Source of the DNA: Nitromaritima sp964584125
GTDB taxonomy: Bacteria; Nitrospinota; Nitrospinia; Nitrospinales; VA-1
Reading direction: 5' to 3'
Assembly: GCA_964584125.1 (NCBI GenBank)
Contig: CAZOYP010000001.1
Location: 1 to 64,000, forward strand
Length of the DNA stretch: 64,000 nt
The notes below the pieces were generated by a model. That model was not told where the DNA came from, did not search any database, and saw nothing but the letters and a program-made list of their open reading frames with translations. Both the position numbers and the translations under genes were made by a program. Below, one piece after another: positions 46,110-56,247 of this stretch (position 1 is the stretch's first letter; the number at the start of each line of letters is the position of its first letter).

Positions 46110-47858
46110 ATGTTTTTTTTGATAAAACTCACAATAGTATTTTTTTTCACTTTATCTTTAAATTTAACTAATTTAAGTGCAGAAGAAATTTCTGAGCAAA
46201 CATTCTTCGATAGAGCAAACCAAACGCCATCCACTCCCAAAGATATAATAAAGCCAGAACCCTTGATGTCTACAGAAATCGTAGACCGACCAGTAAAATC
46301 TATAGATGAAAAAGATTCATATTTAGTATTCGAAAAAAATAACTCTAATAACACATCCCAAAAACTAGAAACAATTTCTAATTCTATGGTGCTATCATTG
46401 AAAGATGCAATAATTCGGACACTTTCTAATAACGTTTCTATAGCTGTTGAATCATTTGACTCTAAAGTTAAAAAAGAAACTATCATAGAAAGCCTTTCTG
46501 AATTTGATGTCACGCTTGGCATAGAGTTATCTACAGGAAGAAAGACACAACAGCTAGCGAGTGCTTTCAGCTCGCCTAACAGAATGGAAAATGATAATGA
46601 TAATTGGGACTTGTCTTTGTCTCAGAAATTAGTGACAGGAGCAAACTATCAATTTGATTTTACAAATAATAGAAATAAAACTAATAGCAAAACGGCCGGA
46701 CTGAACCCTAGCTATAACTCAGAGTTCCAGTTAAGCTTAACGCAACCATTATTGAAAAACTTTGGAGCAAATATAAATAAACGCAATATTCATATTGCTA
46801 AAAATGAGGTAGACATATCTGACCATGAGTTTAAAACTAAAGTAATTAATGTTATCAGTGAAGTTGAAAATACCTATTGGGATTATGTTTTTAACCTAAG
46901 AGACTTAGAAGTAAAACAAAAATCACTTGACCGAGCCAAGGACTTGCAAAGACGTGTAAAAACCCAAGTTTTAGTTGGCACGATGGCCCCAATTGAAACT
47001 CTTCAAGCTGAGTCTGAAGTTGCTTCGAGGGAAGAGTTCCTGCTGAGCGCAAAAGATGCAATTGAAGATAGTCAAGATAAATTAAAAAACATATTAAATA
47101 TAGATTTTTCATCATCCGAAGGACTTCTCCCTATATATCCATCTAGCAAGGCTGATATTTTTTTTAAAAATATTAACTTCAATCAAACTGTGGAAATAGC
47201 TTTGTCCAGCAGACCTGACTACCTTGGGAAAAAAAAAGAACTGGAAAATAAAGATATTCTGGTCAAATATCAAGAAAATCAAATTTATCCATCTATTGAT
47301 TTAGTTGGTAGCCTTGGAATGAATGGGTTAAGCGGTGATGCTGTAACTATAACATCAGGAACATTTCAAGGTAAAAGCTCTTACGGCGGAGGATATGGTA
47401 CAGCGTTAACTGACTCACTTTCCACTAATTACTATGATTGGGAACTTGGGATCAAGTTTAGCTATCCGCTAGGTAATAGATCAGCAAAAAGCAAGTTGTC
47501 ATCTTCACGCCTTGAAAAAGCTAAGTTAATTCTTGATATTAAGAATCTTGAAAAAAAAATTATTTTAGAAGTCCGAGAATCAGTTCGTCAATTACAAACC
47601 GACACCAAAAGAATTAGAGCCGCTAGTATTGCTAAAAAACTTGCCGAAGAAAAATTAAAAGCTGAAGAAAAGAAATTTGAGGTTGGGCTGTCAACAAGCT
47701 TTAATGTCCTAGAATTTCAAGAAGACCTTGCAAAAGCACAAAGCAATGAAATAAAAACTATCATAGACTACAAACAGTCTAGAGTTAGACTTCGTAAGAT
47801 TATCGCTTCAACGTTAAATCACCACAATATTAAGCTTCCAGCCAATGAATCCTCATGA
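46110..47858 (+). CDS. TolC-type outer membrane efflux protein
   Basis: 582 residues from ATG 46110 (an in-frame TTG seven codons earlier is less likely). Signal peptide about 1-25, an N-terminal low-complexity linker of about 80 residues, then two OEP repeats of the alpha-barrel/coil hairpin type (ALRSA-like LSLKDAIIRTLSNNVSIAVESF; QTVEIALSSRPDYLGKKKELEN). Forms the outer-membrane channel of the tripartite system with the next three genes; overlaps macA-like start by four bases. Confidence 0.88.
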   Translation: MFFLIKLTIVFFFTLSLNLTNLSAEEISEQTFFDRANQTPSTPKDIIKPEPLMSTEIVDRPVKSIDEKDSYLVFEKNNSNNTSQKLETISNSMVLSLKDAIIRTLSNNVSIAVESFDSKVKKETIIESLSEFDVTLGIELSTGRKTQQLASAFSSPNRMENDNDNWDLSLSQKLVTGANYQFDFTNNRNKTNSKTAGLNPSYNSEFQLSLTQPLLKNFGANINKRNIHIAKNEVDISDHEFKTKVINVISEVENTYWDYVFNLRDLEVKQKSLDRAKDLQRRVKTQVLVGTMAPIETLQAESEVASREEFLLSAKDAIEDSQDKLKNILNIDFSSSEGLLPIYPSSKADIFFKNINFNQTVEIALSSRPDYLGKKKELENKDILVKYQENQIYPSIDLVGSLGMNGLSGDAVTITSGTFQGKSSYGGGYGTALTDSLSTNYYDWELGIKFSYPLGNRSAKSKLSSSRLEKAKLILDIKNLEKKIILEVRESVRQLQTDTKRIRAASIAKKLAEEKLKAEEKKFEVGLSTSFNVLEFQEDLAKAQSNEIKTIIDYKQSRVRLRKIIASTLNHHNIKLPANESS

Positions 47859-49189
47859 AAAGAATTTCAGTTATCTTGCTTTTGACGTTCTTGATACTAA
47901 TTGCAGCCTATATCTTTTTTGAGAATCCAGAAGATCCTGAGTTTATATCCAAAATTGACTATAAAAAGGTAAAAGTTCTTAAAGGTGACTTGCTAGTTAA
48001 GGTTTCAGCAAAAGGAGTGGTCGAGCCTAACTTTAAAGTTGAAGTTAAATCTAAAGCTAGTGGAAAGATAATTGCTTTTCCATATGAAGAAGGTGGTTTT
48101 ATAAAAAAAGGACAGGCTTTACTTCATCTGAATAAAAATGATGAAAGAAGAAACGTTGCTAAAGCTAATGCAGATTTAGTAAGTGGAGAGGCCAGCCTTA
48201 AAAAATCTAGAACTGCACTACTCTCACAAAAACACCGATATGAAACGGATTTGCAATTATCCGCTTCTGAAGTTGAAGAGGCGGAAGCAAGTTTGGAAGA
48301 CTCTAGGTATCAAAAAAAAAGACAATACGAACTTTTCGATAATAAATATATTTCGCAAGAAAACTTAGAAAAGATAGTTACCACTTTTAAAGTTAATCAA
48401 GAAAATGTGATCCAAGCTAAAGCCAAATATCAAGCTGCAAAAAATGCTATTCATGATATTTCTATGAAAGAGCATGAGGTTGAGTTGGCATCCGCAGAAG
48501 TTGTTCGCCGACAAATAGCTCTTGATGAATCGAATGAACGTTTGGAAGAAACTGATATTTACGCTCCTATATCTGGTGTAATAATCCAAAAATTAGTTGA
48601 AGAAGGACAAATAATATCATCTGGTGTTTCTAATATTAGCGGGGGTACGCCCTTGGCAGAAATAGCTGACATGTCAAGAATTTTTATCATCGCAGATGTT
48701 GATGAAACAGATATAGGAACGATTCGTGAAGGACAAAAAGTAGAAGTAACCGCAGATGCTTTTTACGGAAAAATATTTGGAGGAAAAGTAATCAGAATCT
48801 CACCAAAAGGAGTTGTTGAAAATAGTATTACAATTTTTAAAGTCAAAATAGAAATTACGGGCAAGGGAAAATCTATTTTAAAACCCATGATGAGTGCTAA
48901 TGTTGATATCATAACAAATAAAGTTCAAAACACATTATATGTGTCAAGACAAGCGATTACCTTGGCTGAAAATAAAAGGTATGCTGTTATACTTAAAGAC
49001 GAATTACCTGAAGAAATTGAGGTGGAAACTGGGATTCAAACCCCCATATATGTTCAAATCCTTTCCGGTCTTGATTCTAGTCAGGAAGTAATTACTGGAG
49101 ACTGGAAAAAGCTATTAGAAGAAGCAAACGAATCTAAAATCAAGGGGTCCTCTCTAAAAAAAATACTTTGGATGATTCGATCAAAATAA
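47855..49189 (+). CDS. MacA-like periplasmic adaptor (HlyD/MFP)
   Basis: 444 residues. Membrane anchor (about 4-22), lipoyl half-motif KSKASGKIIAFPYEEGGFIKKGQ, a long coiled-coil hairpin (about 90-215), return lipoyl TDIYAPISGVIIQKLVEEGQII, and a beta-barrel/MP domain. Fits MacA. Overlaps the preceding TolC gene by four bases. Confidence 0.9.
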   Translation: MKRISVILLLTFLILIAAYIFFENPEDPEFISKIDYKKVKVLKGDLLVKVSAKGVVEPNFKVEVKSKASGKIIAFPYEEGGFIKKGQALLHLNKNDERRNVAKANADLVSGEASLKKSRTALLSQKHRYETDLQLSASEVEEAEASLEDSRYQKKRQYELFDNKYISQENLEKIVTTFKVNQENVIQAKAKYQAAKNAIHDISMKEHEVELASAEVVRRQIALDESNERLEETDIYAPISGVIIQKLVEEGQIISSGVSNISGGTPLAEIADMSRIFIIADVDETDIGTIREGQKVEVTADAFYGKIFGGKVIRISPKGVVENSITIFKVKIEITGKGKSILKPMMSANVDIITNKVQNTLYVSRQAITLAENKRYAVILKDELPEEIEVETGIQTPIYVQILSGLDSSQEVITGDWKKLLEEANESKIKGSSLKKILWMIRSK

Positions 49190-49195
49190 TTCACC

Positions 49196-49879
49196 ATGAT
49201 TGAGCTTAATAATCTTAGTAAAACTTATCTATTAGGAAAAGTCCCAGTTAATGCTTTAACCGATATAAGCTTTCGGATTAATAAAGGTGAGTTTATAGCA
49301 ATAATGGGCCCTTCAGGAAGCGGAAAATCTACGTTATTAAATTTACTTGGCTGCCTTGACCTACCCTCCTCTGGAACATATCTACTAGAAAATTTTAATA
49401 TAAGATCCTTAAAACCAAACCAATTAGCAGAAGTGCGTAACAAACGAATAGGATTTGTATTTCAGAACTTTAATTTAATTCCGCGTGCTTCTGCATTGGA
49501 AAATGTCGAACTACCTCTTATATATGGACGAGCTAAAAACTCTCGAGAAATAGCGTTCAATGCTTTAAAGAGAGTTGGTCTTGCTGAAAGATATAAACAC
49601 AGACCCAATGAACTTTCAGGTGGAGAACGTCAAAGAGTAGCTATAGCTAGAGCTATAGTAAATAATCCGGCAATTGTACTGGCAGATGAACCAACGGGCA
49701 ATCTTGACACAAAGACTGGAAAAGACATTATGAGTATTTTCTCTAGATTAAATGATGAAGGCACAACTATTATAATTGTCACACATGAAAAAGATATTGC
49801 TACCTCGACCAAGCGAACAATTGAAATGATTGATGGCACTGTCGACCGTGATATTTGCTCAATGGAGAATGCAGTTTAA
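49196..49879 (+). CDS. MacB-type ABC transporter ATP-binding protein
   Basis: 227 residues. Walker A GPSGSGKS, signature LSGGERQR, Walker B IVLADEPTGNLD. LolD/MacB-class ATPase. Here the ATPase and permease are separate genes, unlike enterobacterial MacB. Its stop overlaps the permease start (TAATG). Confidence 0.93.
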   Translation: MIELNNLSKTYLLGKVPVNALTDISFRINKGEFIAIMGPSGSGKSTLLNLLGCLDLPSSGTYLLENFNIRSLKPNQLAEVRNKRIGFVFQNFNLIPRASALENVELPLIYGRAKNSREIAFNALKRVGLAERYKHRPNELSGGERQRVAIARAIVNNPAIVLADEPTGNLDTKTGKDIMSIFSRLNDEGTTIIIVTHEKDIATSTKRTIEMIDGTVDRDICSMENAV

Positions 49880-51087
49880 TGCTTATAATAGATCTTTTTA
49901 AAATGGCACTGAGAAGCCTCATAGCTAATACGATGCGCACATTCCTTACTGCTCTTGGAATGATTATAGGTGTAGCCTCTGTAATATCTATGATTTCTAT
50001 TGGTGAAGGTGCACGGCAGCAAACATTAAGCACTATAGAAAAATTCGGAACAAATATAATTACAATCAAACCTGGGAGAAAAAAAAATAAGCACGTGTCC
50101 TCAGATAAGGTGAAAACCCTAAAATTGAAAGATGCAGAGGCAATAGAAAAAAGTATTCCCCTCATTACTGGTGTCGCAGCGCAAGTTTACCGCTCTGCAC
50201 AACTTAAGTATGGTAGCAAGAATACAAATACTACAATTCGAGGAACAGGAGAAAAGTATCTAAAGCTCTCTAATTTCAATATAAAACAAGGACGTTACTT
50301 TACTAAGCAAGAGGTTCATTCCGTCAGAAAAGTTGCTGTTATTGGAGCAACTGTTATAAAAAATTTATTTGGAGATCTAGACGCAATTGGTAAAGAAATT
50401 AAAGTTGATGGTAATAATTATCTTGTAATCGGAACAACTGAACCAAAGGGTGCACTTAGTTGGTTTGACCCAGATGATCAAGTATTTATTCCAGTAACGA
50501 CAGCTCAAAAAAGATTGTTTGGCATACAACATATTCAATCTATTGATGTTCAGGCAAAAAAAATGGAAGATTTAGAGAGGATTAAGGAAGATATTGACTC
50601 ACTACTTAGAATACGCCATGGAATTCACGAGCTCGAGGATAGTGACTTTCATGTACAAAACTCTTCTCAATGGCTTAATAGCTGGGGAGATGCAGCAAAG
50701 ACATTTACTTACCTGCTAGGGGGCATTGCAGCTATTTCTCTTTTAGTCGGTGGTATCGGAATCATGAATATTATGTTGGTTTCTATTACTGAAAGAACAA
50801 AGGAAATTGGCATCAGGATAGCAATTGGTGCCAAAAAAAGTGAAATAATGGAGCAATTTCTTATTGAATCAGTCCTAATAAGCTTTATTGGCGGAGGCTT
50901 AGGTATAATTCTTGGACTAATAATTTCAAGAACAGTATCCCAAATCGGTGGATGGGATACAATAGTTTCAACACAATCTATCATCCTTGCATTTGGGTTC
51001 TCTGTAGGGGTTGGGATATTTTTTGGTTTTTATCCGGCAAGAAAAGCTGCAAACCTTAATCCTATAGATGCATTAAGGTACGAATAA
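49879..51087 (+). CDS. MacB-type ABC transporter permease
   Basis: 402 residues. One N-terminal helix, a large periplasmic MacB_PCD domain, and three C-terminal helices of the FtsX type (GGIGIMNIMLVSITERTKEIG). Start ATG 49879, which overlaps the ATPase stop by one base; a start at 49855 in the ATPase frame-shifted overlap is rejected. Fourth gene of TolC-MacA-MacB(ATPase)-permease; exports a peptide, lipid or small molecule that is not shown by the sequence. Confidence 0.9.
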   Translation: MLIIDLFKMALRSLIANTMRTFLTALGMIIGVASVISMISIGEGARQQTLSTIEKFGTNIITIKPGRKKNKHVSSDKVKTLKLKDAEAIEKSIPLITGVAAQVYRSAQLKYGSKNTNTTIRGTGEKYLKLSNFNIKQGRYFTKQEVHSVRKVAVIGATVIKNLFGDLDAIGKEIKVDGNNYLVIGTTEPKGALSWFDPDDQVFIPVTTAQKRLFGIQHIQSIDVQAKKMEDLERIKEDIDSLLRIRHGIHELEDSDFHVQNSSQWLNSWGDAAKTFTYLLGGIAAISLLVGGIGIMNIMLVSITERTKEIGIRIAIGAKKSEIMEQFLIESVLISFIGGGLGIILGLIISRTVSQIGGWDTIVSTQSIILAFGFSVGVGIFFGFYPARKAANLNPIDALRYE

Positions 51088-51155
51088 ACTATTTCACCTG
51101 CCGTCTTATTTTTTGCATATAGTTATCTCCATTAACGATTGACCCTCAGCATACA

Positions 51156-52649
51156 ATGAATATCTATCCTGCACTTGAGCAATTTCTTGAATATACTCAA
51201 AATAGTAAAAGAGCACCACTCGTTGGGGAAAAAATAGTACCACTATTTGATATCGCAATTCTTTTTAAAAAATTATTATACAAAAATGATAAAGCCTTTC
51301 TTTATGAAAGTAATAATGGAACAAAAAATACAGCTAGATATTCGTTTATTGGTGTTCCAAATAATAATTATGTGAGAATAGAAAGTAACTATTCTTTAAT
51401 TAAGTTAGAAGATGATAAAGAAGAAGTTAAAAGCACTGTCATTGACGGATGGAATACTCTTAACTTTGAAAATAACACCCCAAGCTATAAATATTCTCCA
51501 CATTTCTGGGGTGGATGGGTTGGTTATATAGCTTATGAAGCTGGAAATTCTTTTGAAAAACTTCCCAAAAGAAAATCAAGTGAACTAAAAATTCCAGATG
51601 CATACTTCATGCAAGTAGACAGATTAATTGTCTACGACCATGATCTATCAAAACTCAAATATATTATCGCAGTTGACTCATCTTCAGACAGTTTTAAGTA
51701 TAAACAATACGTAGATGAAATAAATAAGATATGGATAGAAATTGAAAGCGTGTTATTAGAGGCCCTACCAAAAGGACCTTTATTAAAAAAAAATACTTCC
51801 TTTCATTTAAATTCTAGTAAATTAAGATCAAATTTATCACCTAAAGATTATAAAAAAATAGTTAGCTGTGCTAAAAAATATATTTGTGATGGTGATATCT
51901 ATCAAGCAAACATTTCGCAACGTTTTGACACAGAATATAAAGATGATCCTTTAGACCTTTATCTTAAATTACGCGGGATTAATCCAGCACCATTTTCTGG
52001 ATTTTTAAAATTTTCTAATTTCTCCATTATTAGCTCCTCTCCCGAAAGACTTTTAAAGGTTAAAGATGACAGGTTAGAAACTAGGCCTATAGCGGGTACT
52101 CGACCAAGAGGACTTGATTCAATTAAAGATGCAGAACTTACCAAAGAACTATTATTAAACAAAAAGGAACGAGCTGAACATTTAATGCTTGTTGATCTTG
52201 AAAGAAATGATATGGGGCGTGTTTGCCAAACAGGGTCAGTAAATGTCACAGAATTCATGCAACTTGAGCAGTATTCGCACGTTAGCCATATTGTTTCTAA
52301 TATTGAAGGTAAATTAAAGCCAAATATAAGCATCTACACTCTATTAAAATCATTATTTCCTGGAGGGACCATTACTGGTTGTCCAAAAATTCGTTGTATG
52401 GAAATAATAAGTGAACTGGAACCATCAAGTAGAGGACCCTATTCCGGTTCATTTGGATATATTGGATTTTGCAAAGAACTTGATTTAAATATATTGATTC
52501 GTACAATTTTTCTTAAAAATGGAAAAGCTACTTTTCATGTTGGAGCCGGAATTGTTGCTGATTCAGACCCTGATAATGAATATGAAGAAACATTGTCAAA
52601 AGCTGCCGCTTTGATTGAAGTATTAAGCAATGAGATCGGTAGAACTTGA
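51156..52649 (+). CDS. Chorismate-utilising enzyme, component I (TrpE or PabB)
   Basis: 497 residues. N-terminal TrpE-like domain with a feedback-site-like YES (LLES position) and RYSFIG, then the catalytic domain with ETRPIAGTRPRG, EHLMLVDLERND and GGTITGCPKIRC. The Ala in PIAGT is typical of anthranilate synthase, where aminodeoxychorismate synthase has Lys, but the next gene is a class IV aminotransferase as in pabB-pabC. No glutaminase subunit is in the window. Its stop overlaps the next ATG by one base. Confidence 0.85.
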   Translation: MNIYPALEQFLEYTQNSKRAPLVGEKIVPLFDIAILFKKLLYKNDKAFLYESNNGTKNTARYSFIGVPNNNYVRIESNYSLIKLEDDKEEVKSTVIDGWNTLNFENNTPSYKYSPHFWGGWVGYIAYEAGNSFEKLPKRKSSELKIPDAYFMQVDRLIVYDHDLSKLKYIIAVDSSSDSFKYKQYVDEINKIWIEIESVLLEALPKGPLLKKNTSFHLNSSKLRSNLSPKDYKKIVSCAKKYICDGDIYQANISQRFDTEYKDDPLDLYLKLRGINPAPFSGFLKFSNFSIISSSPERLLKVKDDRLETRPIAGTRPRGLDSIKDAELTKELLLNKKERAEHLMLVDLERNDMGRVCQTGSVNVTEFMQLEQYSHVSHIVSNIEGKLKPNISIYTLLKSLFPGGTITGCPKIRCMEIISELEPSSRGPYSGSFGYIGFCKELDLNILIRTIFLKNGKATFHVGAGIVADSDPDNEYEETLSKAAALIEVLSNEIGRT

Positions 52650-53515
52650 TGCAAACTCCTATTGTTTACATTAATGGTCTTTTTTGGCCTATTGATAAAG
52701 CTAAGATATCTGTTTTAGATAGGGGGTTTTCTTACGGTGATGGTTTATTTGAAACCATGCGCACATACTCAGGAAAGATATATAAAATAGAACAACATAT
52801 TGACCGTTTATTTGCATCGGCGCATTCAGTTTTTATTGAACTACCTATAACAAAGAATGAAGTACAAACAGCTATTTATGCAACCATTAAACTTAATGGC
52901 CTATTAAATTCAATCGTTAGACTTACTGTCACTCGTGGAGAACAGAGTTCAGGGATCAATATTGATTACAGTTCACCACCAACCCTTGTTATTATAATTA
53001 AACCAATAAAACTCATCTCTAAAAATACTTATAAAAAAGGTGTTGGAATAAAACTCTATAAAAGGAGTGCGATTAGAATTCAAGGTATTTCTAATCAAAT
53101 AAAGTCATGCAACTACTTATCGAATATAATATTAAGAGAAAAAGCACTTAAGGATAAGTGTTTTGAAGCTGTTTTGTTAGATAATAGTAATAATATTACT
53201 GAGGGAACTATCTCCAATATATTTATTGTGAAAAACAACATGCTAAAAACACCATCATTAAATGAATTTGTATTAGGTGGGATAACACGTCAAACGATTA
53301 TAGATCTGTGCATACAAAGCAATATTCCTTTTATGGAAGGTTTATTAACCGAAAATGATATATACGAAGCGGACGAAGTTTTTTTGACTAATTCTGGAAT
53401 AGAAGTTTTACCAGTATCAAACATAAATAATCATAAATTGAACAAAAGATGCCCCGGACCTATTACTAAACTTATTCATTTTAAACTTTTAAAATCTTTT
53501 GAAGATTTAGTTTAA
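52649..53515 (+). CDS. Class IV aminotransferase (PabC/IlvE-like)
   Basis: 288 residues, PLP fold type IV. N-terminal GFSYGDGLFETMRTY, catalytic Lys in NQIKSCNYL, and EGTISNIFIV, TPSLNEFVLGGITR are present. Candidate aminodeoxychorismate lyase (folate) or branched-chain aminotransferase; the adjacent chorismate enzyme favours PabC. Start ATG 52649 overlaps the upstream TGA. Confidence 0.82.
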   Translation: MQTPIVYINGLFWPIDKAKISVLDRGFSYGDGLFETMRTYSGKIYKIEQHIDRLFASAHSVFIELPITKNEVQTAIYATIKLNGLLNSIVRLTVTRGEQSSGINIDYSSPPTLVIIIKPIKLISKNTYKKGVGIKLYKRSAIRIQGISNQIKSCNYLSNIILREKALKDKCFEAVLLDNSNNITEGTISNIFIVKNNMLKTPSLNEFVLGGITRQTIIDLCIQSNIPFMEGLLTENDIYEADEVFLTNSGIEVLPVSNINNHKLNKRCPGPITKLIHFKLLKSFEDLV

Positions 53516-53565
53516 AAGTGATACTTTAAATTCTTTATTAATTTTACATTAGCTTAACAACTACA

Positions 53566-53988
53566 ATGAATAAAGAAAGGTTTAGAGATACTGCTAGAGG
53601 AGTAATTGAAGACACGGATAATAATACTGAATGGCTCCCAAAAGATTCTTATGGTGATTTAGGCAAATGGGTTAACGTACAGGAAGGTCTTAATTACGCT
53701 CAATTAATGAATCAAATTTATGCAGGAGGTCAATCTGATTGGTCTCTTCCAAGCAAAGAAGACCTACTTAATCTTTATGTAGAAGATTTAACTCAGAAAG
53801 ATTGGGAGGGAAATGATGTTCACATAGCACCTAGTTTTTTAAATAATTGCTCTCATTATTTATGGTCTAATGAAAAAAATAATAGTGGGCAACAGCTAAG
53901 AATAGATTTAAGGAACGGGGATATAGAGTTTTTAGATACTGAGGAAAGAGATCATCTCGCTGTCCGTTTAATTAGACGTAGCAAGTAA
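53566..53988 (+). CDS. DUF1566 domain protein, second copy
   Basis: 140 residues. RFRDTARGVIEDTDNNTEW, DWSLPSKEDLLNLY and the C-terminal HLAVRLIRR follow the family pattern, with the dominant GTVTD/WRLP blocks weaker than in the copy at 34692. No signal peptide. 50 bases after the aminotransferase gene, same strand. Unknown function. Confidence 0.72.
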   Translation: MNKERFRDTARGVIEDTDNNTEWLPKDSYGDLGKWVNVQEGLNYAQLMNQIYAGGQSDWSLPSKEDLLNLYVEDLTQKDWEGNDVHIAPSFLNNCSHYLWSNEKNNSGQQLRIDLRNGDIEFLDTEERDHLAVRLIRRSK

Positions 53989-53994
53989 TTATTT

Positions 53995-54384
53995 TTACTT
54001 CCATCCAGTAACTGACATTATCTTTATTGGATCAATATTTCCATCGGTCCCAATTACGCAGTCCTTTTCACTTCCTATAAACTCATCCACACCTTTATCT
54101 CTATAGGTTACCGCTTTTATATCTGAATGCTTTGTCTGATTAAATCCATTAAATAATGTTCCAGGAGCTTTGGGCACAAGGTCTAATGAAAATCTACGAA
54201 AAACCCTAATTTGTTCCTCTTGATAATGTAAAGCTACAAATAAATAATTGTTATAGATTAAATAATCCGTACTAAGAGAATCACCTTTTCCAACAACAAA
54301 GTAAAACCTATCAACCTTAACGCCATATTCTGGTTGCAAAAAACCTCGTAACCATATTTTCCCAAAATCAATTATGTTTTCCAT
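53995..54384 (-). CDS. Hypothetical protein, 129 residues
   Basis: Not recognised. Predominantly beta with a soluble profile (FYFVVGKGDSLSTDYLIYNN, LFVALHYQEEQIRVFRRFS). No signal peptide or membrane helix. ATG with TACCAATGG-like context and no strong site. Converges with the DUF1566 gene (6 bases). No function is proposed. Confidence 0.5.
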   Translation of the reverse strand: MENIIDFGKIWLRGFLQPEYGVKVDRFYFVVGKGDSLSTDYLIYNNYLFVALHYQEEQIRVFRRFSLDLVPKAPGTLFNGFNQTKHSDIKAVTYRDKGVDEFIGSEKDCVIGTDGNIDPIKIMSVTGWK

Positions 54385-54478
54385 TGGTATGACTCTCAGA
54401 TAGATGAGTATTTTGACTTAAAATAAATTATATATCATAATTAAATAGTTCTTAATAACTAACAAAATATATAGTCTT

Positions 54479-55615
54479 TTGTCAGATTTATTTAAAAAAC
54501 GATTGGAAGGTGAGATCAAGCACCTGCATTCAGAACATCTCTTCAGAAAACCTCTTACAGTTGAAAAAAGCTTACTAAACTTGGCTGCAAATGATTATTT
54601 TTTACTCCGCCAAAATAATGATGTTTTAGCTTTTGCTTACGAAATAGCTCAAAAATATGGGACAGGAAGTGGCGCATCACCATTGTTATCTGGATATCTT
54701 CCATGCCATAAAATATTAATAAACAAATTGCTGTCTTGGAAAAACAAAAAATTTGGGATGTTATACAATTCAGGTTTCATGGCAAATCAGGCCATAGTAA
54801 AAAACCTTCCCGGGAAAAATGATTTAATTTTAGTAGACAAGCTTATTCACAACTCTATTGCGCAGGCTTTAAGCAGAGGAGCTACAAAGTTCAAACGCTA
54901 CAATCATATTGACTTATCTCATCTTGAAGATCTTTTATCTTTTAATATAAATAGATATGACACTATATTTGTTTTTACCGAAAGTATTTTTAGCATGGAG
55001 GGAGACTACCCCGATTTAAAAAACCTAATTCAACTAAAAAAAAAATATCCCTTTATTCTTATACTTGATGAAGCTCATGGTACTGGTGTAATGGGAAAAT
55101 CTGGAGCTGGGTTAGCTGAAGAAACCGGTACTACAAATGATGTTGACATTATAATGGGCACTTTTGGGAAGTCCCTTGCAGGAATGGGTGCTTATGTATT
55201 GACAAATCTATTACCTACGATTGAATATTTAACAAACAAGGCCGGTGAGTACATATATTCAACATTTCTACCCCCCTTTCAAACAGGTGTTGCAATAGCA
55301 ACTATTGATATAATAAGAAGTGCAGATGATAAACGAAAATCACTGAAGACTATATCCCAGTGGCTTAGAAATACTCTATCAGAATATATAGATGTACAAA
55401 CTAACTATAATACCCCTATAATTCCAATAATTATTGGAGATAGTGCCTCTACCCTTAAACTTCAATCATCATTTCTTAGTAAAGGGATAATTGTCGGGGC
55501 CGTTCGTCCACCTACTGTTCCCTATGATAGTTCAAGAATTCGTTTGTCACTTAATTCTGAGCTAACAGAAGAAAAATTAGAGCCATTAATTTCGGTCATC
55601 AAGGAGTATTCATAA
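54479..55615 (+). CDS. bioF: 8-amino-7-oxononanoate synthase
   Basis: PLP enzyme joining pimeloyl-ACP and alanine in biotin synthesis. 378 residues. ILDEAHGTGVMG with the catalytic Asp, TFGKSLAGMGAYV with the PLP Lys, and the N-terminal AANDYFLL are intact. Start is TTG; no in-frame ATG precedes the core and the first upstream stop is close. bioC and a BioH-like esterase follow; bioA, bioB and bioD are not here. Confidence 0.93.
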   Translation: MSDLFKKRLEGEIKHLHSEHLFRKPLTVEKSLLNLAANDYFLLRQNNDVLAFAYEIAQKYGTGSGASPLLSGYLPCHKILINKLLSWKNKKFGMLYNSGFMANQAIVKNLPGKNDLILVDKLIHNSIAQALSRGATKFKRYNHIDLSHLEDLLSFNINRYDTIFVFTESIFSMEGDYPDLKNLIQLKKKYPFILILDEAHGTGVMGKSGAGLAEETGTTNDVDIIMGTFGKSLAGMGAYVLTNLLPTIEYLTNKAGEYIYSTFLPPFQTGVAIATIDIIRSADDKRKSLKTISQWLRNTLSEYIDVQTNYNTPIIPIIIGDSASTLKLQSSFLSKGIIVGAVRPPTVPYDSSRIRLSLNSELTEEKLEPLISVIKEYS

Positions 55616-55617
55616 TC

Positions 55618-56247
55618 ATGAAAATTACTGCAATTTCAGGTTGGGCAATTCCACCTGAATGGTTTTCTGAACAAATAGAAAAATATTTTATAAACTCTGA
55701 TATTAATGTAATCTATCCAACCAATCCATTTGACACTGAAGAAGCTCGTATAAAGCTAAATGAAAAGCCTGCCGATTTATACCTAGGGTATTCACTTGGA
55801 AGCCTTTGGATGTTTAGGCATCGTGAGCTTTTTCCAAAGAAATCTATTAAAGCAGTTCTTGCACCTATTCTTGCTTTTACAAAGGAACATAATATGGGAG
55901 GGAAAACAACTTCCGCACAACTAAACTACCTTATAAAACTACTGAAAAGAAGTGATGACGAGAACCCACTAATGGACTTTTATGCAAATTGTGATATTCC
56001 TTTCCCTAAAATACTCCTAAGGACTTTACCCAGCCGTTCTATTTTAATAAGAGGATTAGAGTTTCTTCAGTCAGTAATTGCTTCTAAAAATTCAGTATTC
56101 GATTTCAAGGTTATTGTAGGAGACAATGATATTTTTCTCGATGCAATTAAGTTAAAAAACTTAATACCTCAAACACAAATAGTTTCAGGAGCTGGACATG
56201 CTCCAGATCAACTTCTTAATAAGTTAGCTAAGATAATCAACCAATAA
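55618..56247 (+). CDS. BioH-like alpha/beta hydrolase
   Basis: 209 residues. Nucleophile Ser in GYSLGSLW (about 60), candidate Asp in VGDNDIF and His in GAGHAPD. It lies between bioF and bioC, where pimeloyl-ACP methyl ester esterases (BioH, BioG, BioK and others) are found. It is shorter than BioH (about 256) and lacks the usual HG oxyanion block (SGWA instead), so it would be a new isofunctional family member if active. Ends with convergence-free 161-base gap to bioC. Confidence 0.7.
   Translation: MKITAISGWAIPPEWFSEQIEKYFINSDINVIYPTNPFDTEEARIKLNEKPADLYLGYSLGSLWMFRHRELFPKKSIKAVLAPILAFTKEHNMGGKTTSAQLNYLIKLLKRSDDENPLMDFYANCDIPFPKILLRTLPSRSILIRGLEFLQSVIASKNSVFDFKVIVGDNDIFLDAIKLKNLIPQTQIVSGAGHAPDQLLNKLAKIINQ

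Noticed and set aside
46100..46522. Minus-strand frame of 140 codons antisense to the TolC-type gene
   Set aside because: Shadow frame, no ribosome-binding site and no family character.
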